Assembly: GCA_047967505.1 (NCBI GenBank)
Contig: CM106538.1
Length of the DNA: 64,000 nt
Reading direction: 5' to 3' (one strand)
DNA from: Dipteris shenzhenensis
Taxonomy: Eukaryota; Polypodiophyta; Polypodiopsida; Gleicheniales
In this document: positions 24,340 through 37,239 of the stretch, piece after piece
How the letters are laid out: every line of letters starts with the position of its first letter
How positions within the stretch are numbered: position 1 is the first letter of the stretch
Position numbers and translations under genes: made by a program
The notes under the pieces: generated by a model
What the model was told of the DNA's origin: nothing
The model's input: only the letters and a program-made list of their open reading frames with translations
The model's database searches: none

Positions 24340-25602
24340 AAGAACAATTGAACTTTGAAGCATCAAATAGATATTGCACCTGATGACCACAATTGAATGC
24401 CAAATTTTTTGGGTTCATCAAACAAATAGGGCAGACCTGTAATGAATAGAGAGACATACAAGTACATAAGTATTTGCAAGCACCCCGTTGAGTCAACGGA
24501 ACTGCTAATTTTCATGATCTCATTTAAAATTGAATTGCAAGCATCATCAGGCATTCTAGGTTTCATGATGTAACCTTGTTTCAGGTTTCCATCTCACATG
24601 TCTCTAGGCACTCTCAACTCCACAAAAAGTTATAGCATCCATACTCATCCGCACATTTATACCTCTATTTCTCACTTGTCTAAAACAGAGGATAGAAGTA
24701 AATTTTCAGACCAGCACTAGAGCAAAGCCAATTATCCTAACCGTTCCTCAATTTTTCAGTCTCACAGATTGTGCGTATGATTAACAGAGATCCCTTTACC
24801 ATAAAACTCAAATCATACAGAGATCCCTTTACCATAAAACTCATACTTCCGACCAGTTCATCAGCAGAGACTAGACCATATCACACACATTCACACATGG
24901 CATTCTAAACTTTCCCAAAATATAAGCAGCAAATACCTGAAGATCTGATCCAATTTCTCCCCTAGATTGAGCAGCTGCATATGAATAAGCTCCAGAAGTG
25001 GATCTGTTGCTAGCCGACTGTTGGTAACTGGGCTCGTTGAAACTGGTGGAGTGTGGATATCTGGACCTTGCATTGTCATGCCGCCGGACCCCATCTGGTG
25101 GTGGGGCAGGTTCCAATGTGGTTACTCTTTCTGTCTGACGACTGATTGCAATACGAGCAAGAGTGAACATCAGTATACATGTAGAGAAAACTTTGCTTAG
25201 AATTGTCGTCAATGTGCATGCATTTAAGTTCAATGTTCCAATGTAGCCTTACTTTAGGAGCTTTAAACTACAGCATGCTTTAAACTGGCTTGGAATCTCC
25301 ATTAGTGCCCCAAGAGCAAATGCAGCCTCTTTTTGCTCTGTCGCTATGTTCTTTGACATGATCTCTGTAAAGTTCACGAACTGCAACAAATCATCCCCAA
25401 GAAAATAAGTAATTATGTACATATTTGACTACAATGCACAGCCTTCCACATGAAAGTGGATAAAACAATACTAAAAGAGACAAAGTTTCCAACAAAAAAA
25501 TCAAAAGCAGCTAAAAAAGCAAGCAAAGACCGAATAATAGCAGGAGGAGAGAGATGACAATGAACATTGACTGTGTGTGGTACAGTAACAGGTGGGCAGG
25601 GG

Positions 25603-25647
<45 letters not shown>

Positions 25648-28241
25648 GTTAAAGACTTTTTCACAGACATGAGTACTGCAGAGATAATACAATGCAAATG
25701 GGTTGCTCAAACAAGATGACAGAAAAATTGCATGAACAGCCAGGATGCACGCTACCCTGAAATATTGTGCCACCCCTGCTCATCAAAGTAAAACAGGCAA
25801 GTAGTGCAGAATCACTACAAAGCAAAAATGTGTCCCTCAAACAAGATGACAACACAAATACGTTCCATGGAAAGCGTTGCATCAACACAGTTACCACTGT
25901 CACACACTGAAAAGCAGATGGAATGACGTGCCACCACCTATTGAGGGGAGTATCACTAAAATTAAAATTTTAATTCTCTATATACAATCAACCAACTTGA
26001 CCACACTTACCTGAAAGTTGTCAAATGCACGTTCTGGAATATTATCATCAAACTGTTTCATCATGTCCCAGGGGCCATCACCAACACCCACTAGTACAAT
26101 CGAGAGGGGGAATTCACTGCATTAAAAGAAACGTCAATTGTCAGAATCCCCATTATTGAGAAATGAGAAGGAAAGTAAACATAATAATTCGATGTCACTA
26201 TACTCATGCTCATGTGCCCCTAATCCCTTCCCACCTTAATCTTAATAAATGTATGTATACATTTATCAATGTTATGGGGACATACTCACTTGACTCAACT
26301 TTTGTTTTGGGCACATGGAGGCTAATTAAGCTATGTTTGTCCATGGGTTATGCATAGGTTAATCTTTTAAGCCTATGTCTAAGAGGGGTGCACATTACAT
26401 GTGAAATTGTATTTACACTCGTGAGCTCTACCATAAGCTATAGAGTAGTATAACATTTCGAAAGATAACTATAATATTATAAATTGTCCCTCCCCCCCCC
26501 CCAACTTTGGAATGTCCCTTACAGTTTAATGCCCCCTTCATAAGTGGTCCCTCTCCCCCCTCCCCAATCTCACGTAGCTCCCTCTTTAATGCACCCTCCA
26601 TTATTCTTTCATTGAAACTCCTCCCCTCCCCCTTTATCCCTTAGATTAATTATGGCCTTGCCCTCTTCCTTTTCACCCCTCTTCTTTTCTACACAACTCA
26701 TTAATGGAATTTGGGATATAATGTTAAAAGTGAAATACCTTGCGGCAACAATTGCATCGATAGTGCTTTGTTCTTGCGGGCTTAATCGTCCAGATTCAGT
26801 TTCACAACTTCTTGTAACCTGGTGGCAGCAGGAGGAGCACATCATCTTTCCACAGGTCTACAAAGTTGCTTCTTCCCTATTGAATGCCTATCAGAAATTT
26901 CACCAATCCAGCAAACAAAGGCATTCACCTGTCCATCTGCTATGATTAGTAACACATGGTATTGGCACTGACTTTCTGCAACAATATCCATTGCAGCTTC
27001 TATGATAGGAGCAAATGATGTTGGTCCTGCACATTATTGAAAAGAGTCACAGAATTAATAGGAGTTCCCCAAAAAAAGAAGACAAAAAAGGCAATGATTT
27101 CCGTGTTTCAAAAGTACTCCCAATGGGCATTACAGACATTAGGCAAAGCACTCATACACACCAGCCAATCGCAAATGAGGAACTATTTCCTTGTATCGCG
27201 CTAGAGCCTCTTCAAAGCCCTGACATGGTCGATGACCAGGGAAGAAGCTAAAAACATTTCGATCGTGTGTGGATACTGCATAATCACACTGATCAAAATT
27301 AGTTCATGCTTTTTCCACCATCAACTTGCTTGTGAAGCATCCGCCGTAAAACCATTCTTAGACAACCTTGAATTATCCAATTAAAATGAAGCCATATACC
27401 ATCTCCAAATCCAAAACAAGGAATCAAGTTGTCTTCATCAAAAGGAGAAAGTGTTCTGCCGATGATTGAGATGGCCTGCTCGTAAGGATTAGAAAAATTT
27501 GGACCCGTTGCATGCAGGCTCTTGCCATTGAAAGACCTTTTTCCTGCACAAACCATCTTCACCTTTAACAATCCAATATATAGCAGCGATTCATAACCTT
27601 AATTCAGAACTCTAAAAATGGAGTCTGAAAGTGGACAGCAATTGGTCTAAGGCAAGAAGCAATTGAGAAATGTGACAAACCTGTCCACTCGTTGCTTTTC
27701 GTAAAATCAATGCCTACAATGAGATTTGATGATTCAAGGCCAGCTTCCCTCAGAGCACTTGTCACCTGTTTGTTTGCAGAGATTACTGCTGCTATGTCTT
27801 CGCAAGCTTGCTTGAACTTTTGCTAAAACACTCATACATTTTAATCGACGCCAATAAAGAAAATCATAGGAATGTATCTAATTTGTCAAGCATATTCACA
27901 GGCTTGGCAACTAGGACCTTGCAAAAGAGGCAGTCTTTACAAGTAAAGGCATTTGACCAGCCTCTCACAAACCAATGCACTGGCGCTGCACAAAATATCC
28001 TTCAGTCCTAAATTTTAACACGCCTTCATTCCTAAGTCGGAGATAAGAAGAGTGATCCGCAAGTGCACATGCACTAGATATCTTTGTATACCTGTTCGAT
28101 GCTGGAGTAGTCGTCACTGATATACGAGTACTGTCTGGAAAAGGTCTTCTGAATTGCAGGACGCCTCACATCTCGAGCATTATATGATCCCCCGGTGGAA
28201 GGCGCAGAAAATGAAGATGATCGAGAAAACTTGGTTCCCAT
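24195..28241 (-). CDS. RGLG-like: RGLG-type RING E3 ubiquitin ligase (copine/vWA domain plus C-terminal RING)
   Basis: Eleven coding exons join in frame with GT-AG borders: 28241-28092, 27765-27681, 27543-27400, 27275-27162, 27026-26929, 26818-26739, 26116-26011, 25380-25253, 25141-24937, 24436-24380 and 24275-24195. They total 1248 bp, 415 aa plus TGA. The protein starts [10 protein letters not shown], and the Gly2 fits N-myristoylation as known for RGLG proteins. Residues of about 51-302 form the copine-type vWA domain, with the metal-site motif [10 protein letters not shown] and conserved [39 protein letters not shown] and [10 protein letters not shown] Ser/Tyr-rich linker follows. The RING starts near residue 371: CPIC, NCGHQ, CQDC, CPMC. 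The family attaches ubiquitin to substrates at the plasma membrane and nucleus and takes part in hormone and drought signalling. Every splice keeps phase, so the gene appears intact. The borders of exons 8 and 9 were chosen because they restore a family-like LL-RQTER-PPP stretch. Confidence 0.92.
24313..24341. repeat. (CT)n microsatellite in the last intron of the RGLG-like gene
   Basis: A CT run inside the 104-bp intron between the two RING exons. On the minus (sense) strand it reads as GA. Confidence 0.9.
25606..25646. repeat. (GA)n microsatellite in intron 7 of the RGLG-like gene
   Basis: A pure GA run of about 40 bp inside the 630-bp intron between coding exons 7 and 8. Confidence 0.95.
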
Positions 28242-28772
28242 GTTATCTAGTATCTGGTACTGGAGAGAATTCCGTAGACGTTGCTTTCACAGAGAGAGCA
28301 GCCTGCCCAGCATACATACTCCTAATATCAGGGTAAGGACAAAACGAAAGAAACACAAAGGTGCGGGAGGCTGAAACGGTTTTATATGGAGAGAAGGAGG
28401 GTTCAGAACAAGAAAACGCAAGTCGGAGGCGCTAGTCAAATGTGCAGTGCCAGGAAAGATCTGGGTTCGGCAAGAGGGTCAAAGGGGAGAATTAATCCGC
28501 TAGGAGGAGGTGGATGGCGGAAAGGAGAAGGAAGGAAGGCAGGAGCTGGAGGAAACCGGGGGACCCAAAGGGGAGATGAGGTGAAGTGAGAAAAGGCAAT
28601 CTGGGGGTAAAGAGAACATGTGAAAAAGCAAAGGAAAGGGGATTCTGGTGTCGTGAAAGATGCGAGCTCTTGAGTTCGCGATTGGGATTGGAGAGGAAGA
28701 TGTGAGGAATCCGGGTTAGGGTCGTAGGGGAGATTACGTAAAGCTGGTGATGATGTCGAGAGTTGATGATTT

Positions 28773-28810
<38 letters not shown>

Positions 28811-28900
28811 GTGGAAACTACCTGAGGTGGGTTGTTTCCGGCGACTCGCCAGCCTCCGTTGAACCTTCTCCGTCCCTCCCTCCCTCTCTCGCACACTCAT
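28242..28900 (-). promoter_or_regulatory. 5'UTR with probable leader intron, and promoter-proximal region of the RGLG-like gene
   Basis: A strong donor (CAG|GTAGTT on the minus strand, intron starting at 28821) lies upstream of the start codon. Acceptor-like TTAG or GCAG sites lie at about 28300-28330. A leader intron of roughly 500 bp is therefore likely. A (GA)n microsatellite at about 28771-28804 would sit just inside that intron. The transcription start is not determined. Confidence 0.5.
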
Positions 28901-29283
28901 CAAACGACTTTTTCAAGCCCGCTCTCTCTCGCCCTCGCTCTGCTCTCTCTCTCTCTCGCCCTCGTTTCCCACCCCCGACGTCCAGCCGAAGTAGAACCCA
29001 ATTCTCTCTCTCCTGTTCCTGCCCTTGCGGATACTTTCCCTGTTTCGTCAACCAGGACGTATGTTCAGGCTTATCCGCCCCCCGTCTCTCTCTCTCTCTC
29101 TCTCTCTCCCCTTCCTGTGTATCTAATTTCCTTGTGAGGCCCGACAACAAAGACGAATGAACAACCCAGCTCTATGTGCCAGCAGTCTCTCTCTCTCTCT
29201 CTCTCGTGTGTATATAATTACCTTGTGCTCGACAACAAAGACGTATCAACAACTAAGCTCTGTGTGCCAGCAGCAGAACAATT

Positions 29284-29314
<31 letters not shown>

Positions 29315-29345
29315 GTCTCTCTCTGTGGCTGTGAAAGAGACAGAC
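28901..29345. repeat. CT-rich low-complexity region with tandem duplication
   Basis: CT microsatellites alternate with a repeated phrase: CGACAACAAAGACG, then AACAAC..AGCTCT, then TGTGCCAGCAG, at about 29142 and 29231. The open frames here on both strands are low-complexity artefacts. Confidence 0.75.
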
Positions 29346-29649
29346 TATGCTTTAGCCACCTTCCTATAAGTACCAGCTCATCACGGGGCACGGTCCTTCC
29401 TTCCCCCTTCGCTCTGCAGCTTTTTCCTCGTGGTTCCTCTTCTTGTTCAGGATTCACGCAACGCCCCAACCTCGCACGATCCTAGTCGGTTCGTCTCTAT
29501 CACAAGGGTTGCTTTCTCGTACAGACTCCCTATTCCTGGATGGTGTGAACCTTCGCCGGATGCTTCTCTATACAACTGCTTCAGACAAGTGTTAGTCTTT
29601 GTAAATTGTATCATCTATCAGTCTATCAATTATCACACGTTAGCTTGAA

Positions 29650-31798
29650 TGTTTGATTGTCGTTCAATGAGAAAACCGGCAAATTTGACTTGCAATCCAA
29701 CTAGAAACCAAGTCTTTTTGCTTTATCAAAAGAAGGTCCAACTCTAAAATGACCTTCCAAGAAAATTTCTAAAATTTATGAGGATTAAACGCATCATGAC
29801 CCCCTTTAATACTTGTAAATTTGTAAATAGTTAAATGTTTTAATTAGATTCAAATTTCATTTTCTCTAATATTATATAGGACTTGGAGTTATGCCTATAG
29901 TATGCCATAAGGTGATATCCCAAGAAAATGAAAAATGGAATCAAAGTGTTTCAATACAGTGACAATGATGTAACACTAATAGTAGATCTTAGTTCCAATT
30001 TCCAATGTCCTACCCTCTCCTCCCAATGTTTGTCTCCATTTTTTGTCTCTTGAGGTCACCAAGATCTTTATCTTCTTCCTTCTCTTATTCTTGATTTTTT
30101 AAATATTTTATCAAGCTAATCGCCATTTTCATTATTCTATCAGCCTCCAAGCCATCTCTATCTCCATCTCCATCTAAATCTAAATCTCTATTATTGTTAG
30201 TAGCATACTTCATCTATAGTCTTTTCTTGGATTTTGGTTTGATTTATTATTCTAATCTATTCAAAATTACTAGGAGTTTTTTCTACTCAAGCACTTGTCC
30301 TTGAAGGCATTATCATCCTCATCTTCAAATTCAGCTCCATCCACAAAAATGTAGAGAGATAATGAATAATAGAAGGAAGAAGGTCTAGAGGAAGGGGCCC
30401 ATTACAAAAAACAAGGAAAAAGAGACGATGGAGACAAGTTGGAGATAAGGACACTAATTAAAAAAGTTATTAGTTTTAAAAAAATTGTAGAGAGATCTTG
30501 AATAATAGAAGAAGAAATGTATTTTTTCTGATTTTCTAAAATGAACCTCTTGCTTTGCACTACTTTGGTAAAAAATGTTGACAATGACCATTTCATCTCT
30601 TTTTTCTTCGTTTTTATCATAGGCCTCTTCAGCTAGCATGCCCATGTCTGTTATTGTCAATATCATATGTGTGTTCTTCTTCATTAATCTACTTTTACAC
30701 CAATGATGTTTGTAATTTTATACTTCCTCACTAGATGGTTGATGTCTTTTATAATGTAGTTAAAACAATGAGGTTTCTATTATGTACTGTTCTTCTTTAA
30801 TGATACATAGTAGAAGAAATGGACTCGAAACTACAGCCATTTTCATCATTAGTGATAGTTATTTTGACGGAAACAACATAGATTTTTTTTTGGTGCAAAA
30901 GATAAAAAGCGTTTAAATAACCATGAATGTAAGTATCGATAAGGAAGAGTAATAATAACTATCTTTATAACTGTCTATATAAACACTGACATGGTAATAT
31001 ATCGAAGGTTACAGATTGGGCTAAATTAGCTCCTATCTACCCTAAAAATTATGCGTGCACGTGTGCCTGCGCATGTGTGTGTGTGTGTGTGGGAGGGGGG
31101 GCGAGGAGGGAGATATGAGTTTGATTTTGGAACGGGGACATGGGATGCAATTTGAGAAAATCAATGTCATACTCTCTCTCTCATCTAATTCTCTCTTGAT
31201 ATTTAATGTAAACATACAAACTAAATCATGTCTCACTTACGCTTCTACCTCCACCTCTTAATGTCTCTCTCACTAAAAATGGGGCAAAGGTCTATGAGTG
31301 GTTTGTCTCCATTTTCATTTTCTAGTTCAATGAGCACCATTCTTAAAGCACGAAAAGCACATGGTAGCATATTATTACACTAGCTCAAGCAGCACATCGA
31401 ACACCTACAAAACCAAAACCAAAAGGCCTTCCAATGCGCAAGTGAGTCCAAAGACTTAGTTGCAGGTCAGTAATTCCTACCTAATAGAAAAAGAAAAGAC
31501 CCGAACAAAAAGGGATAACAAAAGCTTACAAAATACCTTATTGATTTTTGTCTCCATGGAACACCTGCAAAACCAAAACTAAGTGAGTCCAAAGACTCTG
31601 TTACAAAATACCTTATCTGAGTCATCATTTATGGTGTCATGGAAGTTCTTGAGTTATCTACAAGCACTTGCATGAAAGTTCTTTCCAACCATAAGAGCAG
31701 TGGCAAGTGTGTAATCGTTAAGTAGAAGATTGAACAATAATTTGTGTTTGTAGTAGGTCGAGTATTGTGCATAATGTGTAAGGGTGCGACAGGACAGA
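29650..31798. other. No gene recognised
   Basis: AT-rich sequence. A (TG)n run followed by a G-rich stretch lies at about 31074-31110. No assignable frame. Confidence 0.5.
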
Positions 31799-32237
31799 TG
31801 TAACATTGACATTATTAGGACGTGGTGTAGCTATACTAGAATGTGGTGTGATGTATATTGAATCCCCATTATATGATTACGTATTTGAGTTAGCAATTCT
31901 TATAACTCCCAATTCATGGGACCTCTTGTGTGGAATGCTAGCAATAGACAATCGATATTCCATCACTTAAAATTCATAGCATATAGTTTCTAAGCACCCC
32001 TTTGTAGGCTCACCATTTAGAATGGGATGCCTAAAATTAAGATGATATGCCGTTTAAGTGATGACATATCGATGATGCACTACTGCTTGCATTTTACCTA
32101 AGAGGTCCCATGAAGTGGGAGCTAGAGGAATTGCTAACTCACATACATTATCTGGTGCAAATATATAATGTGGCTTAGATACCCATCACATCACATCTTA
32201 GTAATAGCTACACCATGTCTTAGTCATGTACATTACA
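31799..32237. mobile_element. 439-bp foldback (MITE-like) element
   Basis: The two halves are imperfect inverted repeats over nearly the whole length. The left arm begins TGTAACATTGACATTATTAGG and the right arm ends CATGTACATTACA. The inner matches include GTGGTGTAGCTAT against ATAGCTACACCAT, GAGTTAGCAATTC against GAATTGCTAACTC, CATGGGACCTCTT against AAGAGGTCCCATG, and CATCACTTAAA against TTTAAGTGATG. Pairing continues to a small loop near 32010-32025. Identity between arms looks like roughly three quarters. There is no reading frame, and I could not find a clear target duplication. Confidence 0.75.
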
Positions 32238-32866
32238 AGGTTTGAGCTAGCTACAAGAGATGACAAGATTAATTTTAGGAGTTAGGGGCAAAGAGGCATA
32301 AGTATTCAATTTTGTAAGATTAGGTAAGTATCATGTCCTAGTTACCTCAAACTTACATATTCAAACTCATGCTCTCCCTCATTCACACTCTCCCAAAAAT
32401 GAGACATCTCACCCTCCACCTACCCTTGCACTAGTGCTACTACACTCTTACACACTTGGCACAAAACTCCACTTCCTAAGGCCACAAACTATTGCTCAAT
32501 CTTCTACTCACTCTTTTAGGTGCCACATGCTTGATCTCCTCTTGGAAATCTCTGTCACCTCCCATAATCTCAAAGAAAAATTGGGCAAGTATAACCTCTT
32601 AGATTTCTCATTGCCTCCCATAATCCTTATCACATTCATTGGCTTGCAATTGTGGTTGACCCTTACCCTAATACCCTAGATATTGGATCAATCTACCAAT
32701 TTTGCAACCACAATGAACACTCACTCACTCACCCTCTTCATATCACAACTTATTTGTGGTCCACCTAGCTTAGTTAGGCAATTGATTTGCATTGATAAGC
32801 ATCATCCTTGCATTGAATATGAACCTAAGAAACTTGCAAAAGTACTTTAACTGGACTATGGTTCTT

Positions 32867-33062
32867 TACTACAAGGTATTGACCGCTTTTCGACGCAAGT
32901 TCCAACGAAAAAACTACACTAATATTTTATTTTTGGGTTGTGGAGAAGTGTCGGTATTTCCATTGGTATATTTATAAAAAAAAATCTGTTCTTATTTTTG
33001 TCGGTCGATAATAGTTCTAGCATTGGTATTTCATTGACACACCTGACGGAAATACCAACAGC
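32867..33062 (+). repeat. Possible CACTA-type transposon end (subterminal repeats)
   Basis: ACTACAAGGTATTGACCGCTT at about 32868 resembles a CACTA terminus that has lost its first bases. The next 180 bp hold repeated GTCGGT / GGTATTTC / GACGGAAATACC motifs in both orientations, the usual style of subterminal repeats. The other end and a transposase were not found. Confidence 0.3.
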
Positions 33063-36000
33063 AATGTGGTTTAAAAAAGAACAATAGGGGGACAGAATGG
33101 GGCTTTCTACCCCACTATATATATTTTATTACAAGGTAGTACAAAAATGAATACATGCCATTCGAGCCACAAAATTGCCTAAAACTCTCTGATCATGTAT
33201 TATTATGTACACAAAAGCTCCCTTCCAAAGAGGGTAGTGCAAGAATGAATGAGAGATATAAAATTACAAAATGCCCTAAGGTTGGCTAAAATAAGCAACT
33301 CCTACTCCCGTCTTCCAATCCAACCTATGTACATGCGGCGGCCTTGCAGATGTCTAACCTATGATGTTTGAGTACATCACCCATGCATCAAAGTATGAAT
33401 GTATCATCAAACACAGACTCAGGTGGGTTTGGGTACTGTCCCTTTAGTTGGTCTAGGATATACTTTTTTTAAATTTCATATTCCTTGCGCCAATCATAAT
33501 AAAGGTCCCCCTCTAATGTTATATGCAAAAACTATCTCATGCAACCCAAAACCATAACTCTTTTATCATTTGATGATTTCCTTTAAGTTATTGATATTAT
33601 AGTATACATTTTCATTGGGGGGATTTCAAAAGTGTCTAGATGGGCTTGGTGTACTACGAGAAGGGGTAGTTGTGCCGTTGGGAGGGGTGGAGATCATACG
33701 TCGATGGGAGGAGTGTCGAGGGGTGGAGTCTGTAGCTGGGGTGGGGGGATGGGGCCAGTGGTAGCTTGTGTCTCAAGAACTATGTCTCGGTTGGAATGCG
33801 TTGTCAAGTCATGTACATTAGTTGACCCCCCATGACACTCCCCGACTCGACCCCCCATGTAGTCAATGATGCCTCACTATGGAGAGGTGACCTCTCTCCA
33901 CTAGGGAGTGGTGACCTCTCTCCACTAGGGAGAGGAGGCCTACTATAAGGAGAGACTGGAGAGGCATGAGACGAGGTTATGTGAGACTAGAGAGTCCCTT
34001 GTAATGCCTCTAGCTGGACCTATACTATCCCCACAATCTTGTCAAGGATCATCTTGGAGATGCATGTCGACTTGACTCTGATGCCAAAGAACGATGTGAA
34101 GACATAGCTATTATAATGGAAAGACACAAAAAATAAAAAAACAAAACTAAATTAACAAAATTGAATTAACAGACAATTGTAAGAAATTGAATAAACAAAC
34201 AAATTAACACAGCGCAATGAAAAGAGAGGAATACCGAACACAAAATATGGAAAAGGGAGGAATGAAAATGCAAAATACAGAATGCGGAGAGGAAGTGAAG
34301 AGGTAATGCAAGGGTAATGTGGAATGCAAAAAGGCAAAATACGGGGTAGCTTGAAATGCAAAAGTTGATTTGGAAATTCATGAAGGAGTATCCGATTCTC
34401 AAGTATAGCATTCCTATGCTAATTAAAAAACAAAAGCACTACAAGCTTTGCTTTACTATGGCCATTAAAATGCTGCAATCACTTTAACCCCTCCTTACAT
34501 GGCAGTTTATTATAAGAAACGAATGCTGAGGGACTACCTAGAAGTCGACTGTCAACCAAAAGGAAAACGAAAGTAGTTATAATTATTGGGCTTCTTTACT
34601 GATGCGAGATTACTGAAGTGGAGACCTTCACGATACGTCACGGTTGATGTTCGTCAAGAGCGATTACGGATTTTCTTTGCACCGCCGTTCACATTCTCCA
34701 CTGCAGATGCTTGATAGTGAAGGGACTTGGGCTTCTTTAGATTTTTGGAACTGAAAACTGGAAAGTTGAAACCGCGGCTTGCGTCACGACGCACGATCAA
34801 TCGCTTCTCAAACACTAAATAGCAAAGATATCAGTCATACTTACAGTTCTTTTGTAGTCAAGATCACAAACGGTTTAAAGAAAGCAGCTTGATTTGGCGC
34901 AAAACTCCATTCAGGATAGCTAAGTCCCTTCGAAAGCTGTATTTAATCTTGTCATTGATTGGACACGGTCACGATATCACGTTCTGCTGTCAAAGATCTC
35001 GGCAAAGGTTTAGGCTCTTCTTGCCTAGATTTTGCAACGAACCATGTTCGCACCACGTGCCAACGCTTTTTCCTTAAAATTTCAAGTCTTTTTGGCAAAA
35101 TAGGTGGAGCATTTTGATTAGCAAGTAAAATTATAAACTTAACCTAAGACCGCGCTCTAGAATTTGAAACGTTTTTTCTGATGGGCAATTGAGATTATGC
35201 ATGAGTGATGTCCTAGGGTGTCTATCCTCTCTGTATCATTGCTAGAAATTTTGTCGATGCTCTCATCTTCATAACTCTTTGTGTTTGACATGCTTTGGAA
35301 TAAACTGGTTTTTGTTCTCTCTCTTTCTCTCTCTCTCATCTCCATTCATGAGATGGGACATGTAACGAAAACTATATTCACCTACTTAAACTACTTAGTA
35401 TCAATGTTGTTTGTCTTTACCTATCAATTTTGTTTGTCTGCCCACGTGATGTAATTGCCATTGGATTTAGACAATCTTTCACAACTAAATCACATCCCCT
35501 TTACATTTTGTGTCCCATGTGTTCCGTAAGAAGTTGAGTTGTCTCACCTAGCACCCATAAGCCATTTTCATGATTGCCATGTGGTTGTATGTCCATTCTA
35601 TTTCGATGGAGGGGAATCAATAAATAGTCCATCTTCTCTCATGGGCAAACGGCTTCTGGCATTTCTATCTACCATTTTCTCAGCACTTTCTACAAGTCAT
35701 GTAAACTAACAAGGCTTCCACAAGGCTTATGATTGCATTCCTAGGCATCATAAGATCACTATCTTTAACCTTAGATTTATCTTTAGGCTAAGGATAACCA
35801 AAACATATATGCTGTAGATACCCTTCTAACTTTTGTTCAAATTTAATAATTATAAGCTTTCATTACGATTGAACTTATGTAACCACATGCCTAATGGACT
35901 CCGCCTTAAAATAATGGAACCCATCTTTGTTTGCCTTTGATTTATGTTGCTAAGTATATTTTCAAATGTAAAAAATGAACAACACAACCTATGATGCATA

Positions 36001-37239
36001 TTGGTCTCTTATTGCATTAATGTGCTATAGACAAGGTGTTAATAGCATTTTGGCAAGGTTATATATACCTTATTAATGTGTTATGTTAGTATTGAGTATA
36101 GCTTTTAATGTGGTTAGTATAGCATCGGCTTTATCTTCATAATTTTGAGCAATCTATGAGCATATAGTAGTGAATCTTGATTTTAAAATCATGTTTCCAT
36201 ATATGTGATGAGCATCTTGTGTGATAGTCAACTTTTCCACACAATTTTTACTTTCTTAAAAATGGATATTTATTTGGGTGATGAGGATCTTATGTGAGAC
36301 CCTACTTTTCTAAATAGCTTTTAAATTATTAAAAAATAATATGGAATAGAATAGTATTGCATAACAATTGTGCATATATCTAACTTGAGTCTATGGTTGA
36401 CTTAGTAATTATTGCCTATGATGTAGATATTGAATAATAGTTCCACAATAGATCCAAACAAATCTATGATAGAGTTATTAATAATTTCTTTTCATATAGA
36501 TTGTTAAGTAAGAAGCAAGGACCTCATCTTTGTGAAATCTCTCTCACTTCAATAAAGCGAGTCCTTACAACCCATGGGCCATCTTTGTTGGGTCTTTGTC
36601 ATTTCAAAAAAAGTGAGTCCTTATGCCCCATGGGCCCTTTATCCCTATAAACCTTTCGAATTGCCTATGATCCTATGAGATAATCCAAGATTCAATTTAT
36701 GTTTATCTAAAAATTAATGTCTAACTTGACTTGTGAATAGAATCTATCAAAAGTAGATATGGTTCACATGGCTACTTGTTAAACATATGATTCTCACATT
36801 TTGAGTGATGATTTTTGAATGTGCCTCTTACAGAAAAATAATATTATTAGAACAGCTGAATCTGAATATATTTCATTTTTTACAATCCATATTTTAGCAA
36901 TACAATATGGCTCTTATCAAATAGTGGATACCATAATGTGATAGAATTAGAGTACTAAAGGGGGGGATATTCAATTGTTGAAACATGGATAAACAATTGT
37001 ACTTACCACTAGTCTCATTATCTCAATTGAGGTTGGGATTCTTGTAATTAGGTAGCAACTTCTCATTAGATGCTTTTCATGGTTCAAAAAGTAGTCTACA
37101 ATTTTTATTTGCCACGTCATTCAAGTTTCTACTTTTAAAGAAGGCCATCATGTATGGCTCTCTTAAATGAAAAACACTTTATCATCAATCCACTTGCTAT
37201 GGAAGAAAAACCTCAAAAGAGATCAAAGATTAATGAGCA
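33063..37239. other. No gene recognised
   Basis: The stretch 33630-33830 is G-rich and unlike its AT-rich surroundings. A small tandem duplication (GGTGACCTCTCTCCACTAGG) lies at about 33887-33935. A degenerate PBS-like string (minus strand CTTTGGCATCAGAGTC) lies at 34074-34089 without LTRs I can define. A G-box core (CACGTG) occurs at 35054, but no gene is attached to it. Confidence 0.45.

Noticed and set aside
28436-29369. Overlapping frames up to 155 codons near the RGLG-like promoter
   Set aside because: They come from CT/GA repeats and the 5'UTR/leader intron; none has a domain.
34074-34089. PBS-like string TTTGGCATCAGAGTC on the minus strand
   Set aside because: It has two changes from the tRNA-Met PBS and no definable LTR next to it.
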